Assembly: GCA_003644175.1 (NCBI GenBank) | Contig: QNBS01000204.1 | Location: 1 to 5,000 of the forward strand | Origin: Planctomycetota bacterium | GTDB taxonomy: Bacteria > Planctomycetota > Phycisphaerae > Sedimentisphaerales > Anaerohalosphaeraceae | DNA length: 5,000 nucleotides | Reading direction: 5' to 3' | In this document: in pieces, positions 1-5,000 of the stretch | Layout: each line of letters opens with the position of its first letter | Position numbering within the stretch: position 1 is the first letter of the stretch | The notes under the pieces: generated by a model | What the model saw: the letters and a program-made list of their open reading frames with translations, nothing else | Told to the model about the DNA's origin: nothing | Databases searched by the model: none | Made by a program: the position numbers and the translations under genes

Positions 1-1632
1 CCTGGCTTCGGCTTCGGCTTTGGCTTTTTCGGCGGCGGCTTTGGCAGCTTCGGCTTCGGCCTGGGCAACTTCGGCGGCGGCGGTCTCAGCCTTTGCGCCG
101 GCGACGGCTCTTTCGCCCTGTCTCATTTGGCCTTCGACCTGCCTGTCGGCTGCCGCAATCTGTTTGAGTAGTTCTTCGCCCTTGCGATCTGCAGCGGCCT
201 TTTCCATCTCCGCACGAAGACGCCCGACTTCAGCCTCGATCGCCTCCTGTTCAACAAGCGAGGTGTAGGCGCCGCTGCCGAACGGGTCCTTGAGGTTCTC
301 GATCAAGTCGCTGTTTTTTACCGGTGTGTGTTTTCGCTGGATGTCGGCGACAATATCCTTGTTCGGCAGGCCGCCGGTTGAAATCGTCGGGGTGATGATG
401 AAGAGTATCTCTTTGGCGCGCTCCTCGAAGTCCTTGCTGGAAAACAATACTCCCAGCAACGGTATCTCTTTGAGGCCCGGTACGCCGCGAACGACGGATC
501 GCTGCTCCGACTTGCGGATGCCGCCGATGATGAGACTCTCGCCCCGACGGATACGGTTTTCGGCGATGGTGATCTTTCTCGTGGTCACAATCGGTAACTG
601 TCTGACGCCTTCAGGAGTGCCCTTGGACCCGATGAGCGCCACGGTCTTGATCCCGATGGCGCCGTCGGAAAACGCCTGCGGGGTAACCTCAAGGGAATCG
701 ATTATCATTATACGATTCGGGTAAAGGAAGGGTTTATCTGTGGCGGGATCGATTGTCGATATCTGATCGATGGTGACGTACTCCTGCGTCCGAATGGTGG
801 CGGTCTGTCCGTTAAGCACTTCGAGGTGCGGATTCATGAGAATCTTCAGATAGCCCCTCGATGTAAGCAAATCAACGAGAGCGCCAAACATGTGTCCGGG
901 TTCTGTTACGACAAAGCTGTTAAATGTGGCGCTTTGAGGGTTTGTGTCCCAGTATCCACCCTCGATCTTGCCCGTTTGCATTCCAAAAGAGGACCGGGCA
1001 AGATCCCGCAGGGCGGCGCCGGGGAGTTTGCCCTCCATGGCAATATTCAATCCGAACAGATTCTGCACTTGCAGGTGGGTTTCCCAGTCTAACGTGTGAT
1101 CGGCATATACCTCTGAGATAAGGCAGTCGATTCGGATCTGGATCGGCGGCACGTCGACCTGCTCGAGAAAATAGAGTACCTGTTGAGCGTACTTCACCGA
1201 GGGACAACTCACGATGATCTGGTGTGTGGCGGAAATGCTGTCAATTGTATACGGCACCGCGGGCAGGGCATTGCCGGCGTTGTCATAGAGGGTATTTACG
1301 AACTGTTCTTTGAGCAGGGTTACAAGCTTATCGACCGTATGATACCTGGTGAAGTAGTAGAGCTTCGCATCGGGTTTGCCGTTGACTGTTCCCTCTACAA
1401 TCTCGGGCGGGCCTGTGTAGACGCTCGGGCGGGGTATTTGGACGTCGGGCGTTTTGCGCACCGTTTCCATGTCTCTCAGCATATTTCTGCTTTCCAGTTC
1501 CGTTACTCGGCGATCGAAAAAATCCCCCGCGGCGCTGCAGTGAGAAACCGACCCTGCGAATGCGCAGATCAACACCAGGCCCAGCGAAAGCTTTGCCGCA
1601 CATCTCCACTTGTGTTCCGCGTAAAAACACAT
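1..1632 (-). CDS. Secretin-family protein (type II/III secretion or type IV pilus type), downstream paralog, C-terminus cut by window edge
   Basis: Seen: an open frame from ATG at 1632-1630 to the left edge, 544 codons without a stop. Residues about 12-35 form a hydrophobic signal peptide with a plausible signal peptidase I site (CSA-AGDFF or SAA-GDFF). There is no good lipobox, because His precedes Cys32. Residues about 87-165 resemble a single secretin N-type domain. Residues about 247-420 are the secretin core, with RGESLIIGGIRK (363-374), VPGLKEIPLLGVLFSS (384-399) and EILFIITPTI (408-417). From about 458 to the edge it is Ala/Glu/Lys-rich and predicted coiled coil. Family knowledge: secretins form multimeric outer-membrane channels. 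The start lies 38 bases after the preceding paralog's stop and has only a weak purine-rich ribosome site (GAGAG), suggesting co-transcription and perhaps translational coupling. An ATG at 1637 is out of frame and soon stops. By comparison with the paralog, a few tens of residues are probably missing. Family assignment is firm; substrate unknown. Confidence 0.93.
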   Translation of the reverse strand, partial: MCFYAEHKWRCAAKLSLGLVLICAFAGSVSHCSAAGDFFDRRVTELESRNMLRDMETVRKTPDVQIPRPSVYTGPPEIVEGTVNGKPDAKLYYFTRYHTVDKLVTLLKEQFVNTLYDNAGNALPAVPYTIDSISATHQIIVSCPSVKYAQQVLYFLEQVDVPPIQIRIDCLISEVYADHTLDWETHLQVQNLFGLNIAMEGKLPGAALRDLARSSFGMQTGKIEGGYWDTNPQSATFNSFVVTEPGHMFGALVDLLTSRGYLKILMNPHLEVLNGQTATIRTQEYVTIDQISTIDPATDKPFLYPNRIMIIDSLEVTPQAFSDGAIGIKTVALIGSKGTPEGVRQLPIVTTRKITIAENRIRRGESLIIGGIRKSEQRSVVRGVPGLKEIPLLGVLFSSKDFEERAKEILFIITPTISTGGLPNKDIVADIQRKHTPVKNSDLIENLKDPFGSGAYTSLVEQEAIEAEVGRLRAEMEKAAADRKGEELLKQIAAADRQVEGQMRQGERAVAGAKAETAAAEVAQAEAEAAKAAAEKAKAEAEAR

Positions 1633-1670
1633 TCCATCTCTCTTTTCTTTCTGCCCCGCCGCCGTGATAA

Positions 1671-3428
1671 TCAGGGTTCCGTGCGTGAACCGTCGTTTTT
1701 TTTCTTTGCTTCGGTTTCGGCGGCTTGTATCTGTTGCTTTCTTTCTTTTGCGGCCTTCATCCAGGCCTGGATTTGGGCCTCGGCGTCTTGTTTTGCTTTC
1801 TCGGCCGCTGCCTTGGCGGCTTCAGCTTCGGCCTTGGCCTTTTCAGCTTCGGCGACGGCGGATTCAGCATCGGTTGTCGCCTCTCGGACCTCAGTCTCAA
1901 TCCGGGATTTGACCGTGGCGGTGCGTTTTTTGGCTTCTTCCACCTCCTTAGCCGCACGCTCAAGCCGTTCGGTTAGATCCATTACCTTGCGTTCTGCGGC
2001 GGCCTTGTCCATCTCGGCTTTGATCCGCTCCACTTCGGCGCCAATCGCCTCTTCCTCGACAAGTTCTGTATAAGCTTTGGCGCCGAACGGATCCTTGATG
2101 CTGTCGATCAGCGAATCGCCGACTTTTATCCGGCTGTGCTTTCGCTGAATTTCGGCAACCATTTTCTCATTGGCGACGCCGCCTGTGGAAATCGTCGGCG
2201 TGAGAATAAACAGGACTTCCTTGCCGCGCTCTTCAAAGTCCTTACTGGAAAACAGTACGCCCAGCAGGGGGATATCTTTGAAAAAAGGTATGCCGCGGAC
2301 GACGCTTCGCTGTTCGGTCTTGCGAATCCCGCCGATGACAAGGCTCTCACCGTGTCGGATGCGATTTTCCTTTACCACAACTTCCCGCTTGGTCACGATG
2401 GGGATTTGCTTGACGCCCTCCGGTGTCGACTTGGAACCGATCACAGCCTTCGTTTCAATACCGATATACCCGTCGGCAAAGACATGCGGTGTAATGGTAA
2501 GCGAATCAACCACATCTACGTATTCGATTCTCTGTGTGATCACGCCGGAAACCGGATGCACATTCTGTATCTCGTCCAGCGGAACATGCTCACTGATCAC
2601 AATCGTTGCCGACTCGCCGTTGATCACTTCCAACTGCGGATTCATGAGAATCTTCAGGTAGCCCCTTGATTCCAGTACGTCCACAAGGGCGCCGAACATG
2701 TGCCCCTGGTCCGTAACGTTAAACCCGCCGGTGGCCGAATCGTAGGTGCCCCCTTCAACATAGCCTGTCTTAAGGCCAAATGTGGAACGGGCTATATCCC
2801 GCAGGGCGGCGCCCGGCAACTTACCTATCAGATTGATTTCCGCGCCAAAGAGGTTTTGAATCTCCAGGTGTGTTTCCCAGTCCAAAGTATGATCGGCGTA
2901 AACTTCCGAAATGATGCAGTCGATCTTTACCTGGACAGGCGGCACATCGATCTTTTCGAGAAACACCAGCACCTGTTCGGCGTCGACAACCGTCGGACAT
3001 CGGACGATCAGTTGATTTGTCGCCGGATTGGTGCTGACATTGTAGTCCACGACCTGTATGGATTTGCCTTTGGCGTTGAAGAACTTCTTGATAAACTGAT
3101 TGTTGATCAGCCCGGCGAGCTTGTCCACCGTGTGATACCTGCTGAAGTAAAAGAGCTTGGCGTCCGTTTTGTCGCCGATCGTGCCCTCGACGATCCTGGG
3201 GGGCTCCTTGTAAACAGGCGCAACTTCAATGTCGGCGCCGGTGGCGGGCTTGACCCTGGATAATTCGCGAAGAGTCTTTTGAGATTCCAGTTCCGTCGGC
3301 TTCGATGCAAAAAAATCGCCGCAGCCGCTGATAAATACCAGCGCAAAAACACCGCCCCCGCACCAGAATATCACATTCCGAAGCAGGGCGTATACAAATC
3401 CCCTCTCAGGCTTGATGCCGGTTAACAT
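1671..3428 (-). CDS. Secretin-family lipoprotein with C-terminal coiled coil, upstream paralog
   Basis: Seen: 585 residues from ATG 3428-3426 to TGA at 1671. A hydrophobic segment (about 19-35) ends in the lipobox ISGC with Cys36, so the mature protein is probably a lipoprotein (Gly at +2, not the Asp retention signal of enterobacteria). Residues about 88-165 are one N-type domain and about 243-415 the secretin core, with RHGESLVIGGIRK (358-370), IPFFKDIPLLGVLFSS (380-395) and EVLFILTPTI (404-413). Residues about 455-577 are an Ala/Glu/Lys-rich predicted coiled coil. Family knowledge: secretins oligomerise into outer-membrane pores for type II/III secretion or type IV pili, and lipoprotein secretins exist (BfpB, plasmid R64 PilN). 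Start choice: AAAAGGG sits 5 bases before this ATG. A TTG at 3473 would add 15 residues but lies only about 3 bases from the inferred transcription start. Only one N-domain is visible, where many secretins have several. The specific system is not identifiable here. Confidence 0.94.
   Translation of the reverse strand: MLTGIKPERGFVYALLRNVIFWCGGGVFALVFISGCGDFFASKPTELESQKTLRELSRVKPATGADIEVAPVYKEPPRIVEGTIGDKTDAKLFYFSRYHTVDKLAGLINNQFIKKFFNAKGKSIQVVDYNVSTNPATNQLIVRCPTVVDAEQVLVFLEKIDVPPVQVKIDCIISEVYADHTLDWETHLEIQNLFGAEINLIGKLPGAALRDIARSTFGLKTGYVEGGTYDSATGGFNVTDQGHMFGALVDVLESRGYLKILMNPQLEVINGESATIVISEHVPLDEIQNVHPVSGVITQRIEYVDVVDSLTITPHVFADGYIGIETKAVIGSKSTPEGVKQIPIVTKREVVVKENRIRHGESLVIGGIRKTEQRSVVRGIPFFKDIPLLGVLFSSKDFEERGKEVLFILTPTISTGGVANEKMVAEIQRKHSRIKVGDSLIDSIKDPFGAKAYTELVEEEAIGAEVERIKAEMDKAAAERKVMDLTERLERAAKEVEEAKKRTATVKSRIETEVREATTDAESAVAEAEKAKAEAEAAKAAAEKAKQDAEAQIQAWMKAAKERKQQIQAAETEAKKKNDGSRTEP
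1695..1703 (-). other. A8 run containing an in-frame A AAA AAC slippery heptamer near the 3' end of the upstream secretin gene
   Basis: Eight A residues (minus strand 1703-1696) followed by C encode Lys-Lys-Asn at residues 576-578. In the zero frame this gives the classical -1 frameshift heptamer A AAA AAC. After a -1 shift, 21 sense codons follow (1695-1633) with no stop, and the frame joins that of the downstream paralog exactly at its ATG (1632). Whether slippage occurs cannot be told from sequence; a Lys-rich tail makes A runs likely by chance. Confidence 0.4.
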
Positions 3429-3433
3429 AACTA

Positions 3434-3440
3434 CCCTTTT
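3434..3440 (-). promoter_or_regulatory. Ribosome binding site deciding the start of the upstream secretin
   Basis: AAAAGGG on the minus strand lies 5 bases before ATG 3428-3426. A second purine run (GGAAAGGG, 3450-3443) lies just upstream, against an in-frame GTG at 3443-3441 that is too close to use it well. The ATG is therefore preferred over GTG and over TTG 3473. Confidence 0.55.
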
Positions 3441-3482
3441 CACCCTTTCCTGGATTGTCCACTTAAATAACAAGCGTACTCA

Positions 3483-3511
3483 TGTATACCCTGCAAATCG
3501 CCAATTGTCAA
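3483..3511 (-). promoter_or_regulatory. Sigma-70-type promoter of the secretin operon
   Basis: On the minus strand, TTGACA (3511-3506, perfect -35 consensus) is followed after exactly 17 bases by TATACA (3488-3483, near-consensus -10). This predicts transcription start near 3476 and a leader of about 48 bases before the ATG at 3428. The position fits expression of both secretin paralogs from one site. It also argues against the TTG at 3473 as the start codon. This is sequence inference; no start-site data are available. Confidence 0.75.
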
Positions 3512-3542
3512 GCCCGGACCGCAAACGGGAGTTTCCGGGTCC
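3512..3542. repeat. GC-rich inverted repeat directly upstream of the secretin -35
   Basis: CCCGGA (3513-3518) pairs with TCCGGG (3534-3539). A shifted GGACC (3516-3520) can pair with GGTCC (3538-3542), and AAAC (3523-3526) with GTTT (3531-3534) inside. The element abuts the -35 hexamer (3511-3506) on its upstream side, where activators commonly bind. It is upstream of the predicted transcript, so a DNA-binding role is likelier than an RNA hairpin. Short arms make chance possible. Confidence 0.3.
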
Positions 3543-3572
3543 GCTAACGACCTGCAATATGTCCACACCTGC

Positions 3573-3604
3573 CAATTAACCTTTCTATATTTCTATACAA
3601 TTAA
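3573..3604. repeat. Nested direct repeats in the intergenic region
   Basis: The octamer TTTCTATA occurs twice in perfect tandem (3582-3589, 3590-3597). The pair is flanked by two copies of CAATTAA (3573-3579 and 3598-3604), 25 bases apart. The cluster lies about 60-95 bases upstream of the secretin -35 and about 90 upstream of the rimO -35, so it could serve as an AT-rich activator or UP-type site for either promoter. The function is inferred only from position. Confidence 0.4.
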
Positions 3605-3629
3605 AACCGCCCAAGGCATGGTTTTTATT
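3603..3629 (+). terminator. T-tailed hairpin between the divergent genes (possible terminator of antisense transcription)
   Basis: AAAACC (3603-3608) pairs with GGTTTT (3620-3625). GCC (3609-3611) and GGC (3615-3617) pair inside with a 2-base bulge, and the T run of the right arm continues into TTTTTATT. This is shaped like a weak intrinsic terminator on the plus strand, although no plus-strand gene ends here. It could stop read-through running antisense to the secretins, or be a chance hairpin in AT-rich DNA. Confidence 0.25.
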
Positions 3630-3671
3630 GCAGCAAAACAAATAATTCACAAAATCTTAATTGCCGTTGGC

Positions 3672-3697
3672 GTCAAAATTCTCCGAAATTTTTTGAC
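3672..3697. repeat. Inverted repeat overlapping the rimO -35 element (candidate operator)
   Basis: GTCAAAA (3672-3678) and TTTTGAC (3691-3697) are perfect 7-base inverted arms around a 12-base centre. Within the centre, AAAATT (3675-3680) can also pair with AATTTT (3687-3692) in a shifted register. The right arm covers most of the putative -35 hexamer, a common place for a repressor site. No regulator is known from this window. Confidence 0.4.
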
Positions 3698-3721
3698 TCT
3701 GCGCCCCAAATATGCTATTGC
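3693..3721 (+). promoter_or_regulatory. Probable rimO promoter, near-leaderless
   Basis: TTGACT (3693-3698, five of six matches to the -35 consensus) is followed by 17 bases and then TATTGC (3716-3721), preceded by a TG at 3713-3714 as in an extended -10. The -10 match is weak by itself. TATGCT at 3711-3716 is an alternative -10, but at a poor 12-base spacing. Either reading puts the transcription start within a few bases of the rimO ATG at 3728. Confidence 0.45.
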
Positions 3722-3727
3722 CCGGGG

Positions 3728-5000
3728 ATGAAATCGAAAAACAGAGACCAGCTTACAACAGTGGGGTTTGTCGCGTTAGGCTGCCCGAAGAACATCGTGG
3801 ACAGTGAAAGGATGCTTGCTGAGATTGGTCGGGGCGGCTTTGCGATCGGCGCCGATCCGGACAATGCCGATGTTGTCGTCATTAATACGTGCGGCTTTAT
3901 CGCGCCGGCAAGAGCCGAAGCCCTGCAGGCAATCACCCATGCGCTCGCTCAAAAAAAGAAAGGACGCATCGGCAAGGTAATCGTTTGCGGATGTCTCTCG
4001 CAGCGAATGGGCACATCGCTTGCCGAAGAAGCGCCGGGCATTGACGCCGTTGTCGGGCTTGGCTGCCGAGACAGCATCAGCGATATTATCGGCGATATTA
4101 TCGCCCCGGCGGCCGGACGCAAGGCGGGATGTGTTTTCTATCTGGACGAAAAGGAAAAGGCGCCTCCGGACGACAGAACAAGACTGCTCATCACGCCGGC
4201 ACACTGGGCTTATCTGCGAATCAGCGAAGGCTGCGACCGCAAGTGCTCTTTCTGCACCATCCCCTCGATCCGGGGACGCTTCCGCAGCAAAGACGAAGAC
4301 ATCGTCATTGGCGAGGCGCGCGAACTGGTCGAACACGGCGCCGTCGAGTTGAGCATCATCGCACAGGACAGCAATTATTATCTCACCGACCGCGGCGTAA
4401 AGAACGGCCTGAGCAAACTGCTCGACAAGCTCGCCGCAATCGACGGGCTCCAGTGGATTCGACTGATGTATCTCTATCCGGCGACAATCGACGACAACCT
4501 CATCGAAACCATCGCCCAACATGACAAGGTGCTCAACTATATCGACATGCCCATCCAGCATATTAATGACGACATTCTCAGGGCGATGCGCCGCAGCGAC
4601 CGCAAAGACAAGACAATGAGACTGATCGAAAAACTCCGCAGCGCAATGCCCGACGTCGTTCTTAGAACCACCCTCATCGCCGGCTTCCCCGGCGAGACCG
4701 ACGACGCCTTTGCCGAACTTCTCGATTTTGTCCGCTGGGCGAGGTTCGACGCCCTGGGCTGCTTTGCCTTCTGTCCCGAGGCCCAAACGGCAGCAGCCGA
4801 ACTCGCCGACCAGGTGCCCGACGATATAAGACACTCCCGCGTCGAAACCCTGATGCTGACCCAGCAGGAGATCGCCTTTGCCGCCGCAAATCGGCGAATT
4901 GGCAGCCGGCTGAGGAGTCTTGTGGATGAAGTCGAGGGCGACGCAGCCGTGGGGCGCTTCTACGGGCAGGCCCCCCATATCGACAGCATCTGCCATATCA
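3728..5000 (+). CDS. rimO: Ribosomal protein uS12 (S12) methylthiotransferase RimO, C-terminal end missing
   Basis: Role (family): cytoplasmic radical-SAM enzyme that adds a beta-methylthio group to a conserved Asp of ribosomal protein uS12, using two [4Fe-4S] clusters. Seen: ATG at 3728 opens 424 codons to the window edge; E. coli RimO is about 440 aa, so only the tail is missing. The N-terminal UPF0004/MTTase domain has ALGCPKNIVDSE (16-27), which is the RimO form rather than MiaB's, with cluster cysteines Cys19, Cys55 (INTCGF) and Cys89 (CGCLSQ; Cys87 is extra). The radical-SAM CxxxCxxC is Cys169, Cys173, Cys176 in GCDRKCSFCTIPSIRG. LIAGFPGET follows in the radical-SAM barrel. A TRAM domain begins around 385 (LVDEVEGDAAVGRFYGQAP) and is truncated by the edge. 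No in-frame start codon was found in the roughly 55 bases upstream and no Shine-Dalgarno at normal spacing; only GGGG abuts the ATG. It is divergent from the secretin operon, with no obvious functional link. Confidence 0.97.
   Translation, partial: MKSKNRDQLTTVGFVALGCPKNIVDSERMLAEIGRGGFAIGADPDNADVVVINTCGFIAPARAEALQAITHALAQKKKGRIGKVIVCGCLSQRMGTSLAEEAPGIDAVVGLGCRDSISDIIGDIIAPAAGRKAGCVFYLDEKEKAPPDDRTRLLITPAHWAYLRISEGCDRKCSFCTIPSIRGRFRSKDEDIVIGEARELVEHGAVELSIIAQDSNYYLTDRGVKNGLSKLLDKLAAIDGLQWIRLMYLYPATIDDNLIETIAQHDKVLNYIDMPIQHINDDILRAMRRSDRKDKTMRLIEKLRSAMPDVVLRTTLIAGFPGETDDAFAELLDFVRWARFDALGCFAFCPEAQTAAAELADQVPDDIRHSRVETLMLTQQEIAFAAANRRIGSRLRSLVDEVEGDAAVGRFYGQAPHIDSICHI

Larger units (their letters stand above)
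3429..3727. other. Divergent AT-rich intergenic region, no gene
   Basis: This stretch of 299 bases separates the ATGs of the secretin operon and rimO. No credible open frame, tRNA or structured RNA was recognised. It carries the secretin promoter and leader on the minus-strand side, the rimO promoter on the plus-strand side, and the repeats and hairpin listed separately. Confidence 0.75.

Noticed and set aside
1..120. GGCTTCGGC-like short repeats, also seen around 1776-1860, considered as a microsatellite or CRISPR-like array
   Set aside because: They are degenerate GCC/GAA/AAA codons for the Ala/Glu/Lys coiled coil, in frame with the secretin genes, with no regular spacer structure.
290..724. 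Plus-strand frame whose translation resembles that of another plus-strand frame at 2170-2661
   Set aside because: The two look like a gene pair, but the similarity is the antisense image of the conserved secretin cores at equivalent positions. Neither has independent coding evidence.
1633..1670. Possible terminator or promoter between the two secretins
   Set aside because: The 38-base gap has no stable T-tailed hairpin and no -35/-10 pair, which is consistent with one operon.
1183..2073. A 296-codon plus-strand open frame across the junction of the two secretin genes
   Set aside because: It is antisense to both secretins and the short spacer. Its Ser/Ala-rich C-terminal part is simply the reverse reading of the coiled-coil codons.
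3429..3473. TTG start at 3473 giving a 600-residue upstream secretin
   Set aside because: It lies about 3 bases from the predicted transcription start, leaving no room for a ribosome site. The ATG at 3428 has AAAAGGG at 5 bases and gives a standard lipoprotein signal peptide.
3776..4996. A 406-codon open frame on the minus strand opposite rimO
   Set aside because: It lies wholly inside rimO on the other strand, shows no recognisable domain, and is explained by rimO's codon bias leaving the antisense frame free of stops. RimO has all its motifs.
1..5000. Complete type II secretion or type IV pilus cluster, mobile element, CRISPR or tRNA
   Set aside because: No ATPase, platform protein, pseudopilin, pilotin, transposase, terminal repeats, CRISPR repeats or tRNA-like fold were seen. 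Only the secretins and rimO are supported.

Overview
The window holds three protein-coding genes around one divergent intergenic region. Two are tandem secretin-family paralogs on the minus strand, and the third is a plus-strand rimO gene. The DNA looks moderately GC-rich, with an AT-rich intergenic stretch and standard genetic code usage. Secretins imply a Gram-negative-type (diderm) bacterium. Secretins with Ala/Glu/Lys-rich tails make me think of the Planctomycetota (Phycisphaerae) or a neighbouring phylum. That placement is a guess from style, not from a diagnostic marker.

Left part (1-3428, minus strand, read right to left): the upstream secretin paralog (3428-1671, 585 aa, complete) has a lipoprotein signal peptide, one short N-domain-like region, a canonical secretin C-terminal signature and a roughly 120-residue predicted coiled-coil tail. 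Thirty-eight bases downstream begins a second, closely related paralog (from 1632, running off the left edge after 544 codons). It has the same architecture but an ordinary signal peptide in place of the lipobox. Both are probably transcribed from a strong sigma-70-type promoter at 3511-3483. I see no terminator between them, so they probably form an operon. Together they could build a homomeric or mixed outer-membrane ring. No pilus or type II secretion ATPase, pseudopilin or pilotin lies in the window, so the exported substrate is unknown.

Intergenic region (3429-3727): AT-rich and without a gene. It holds the secretin promoter, a likely rimO promoter whose -10 lies almost on the start codon, two inverted repeats, a T-tailed hairpin and a nested set of direct repeats.

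Right part (3728-5000, plus strand): rimO, the radical-SAM methylthiotransferase that modifies ribosomal protein uS12. All six iron-sulfur cysteines are present, and the C-terminal end of the TRAM domain is cut by the window edge. It has no evident functional link to the secretins.

The most noteworthy observations are the duplicated secretin pair with coiled-coil tails and different membrane-targeting signals, and an A AAA AAC heptamer near the end of the first secretin gene. A -1 shift at that heptamer would read without a stop straight into the second gene.
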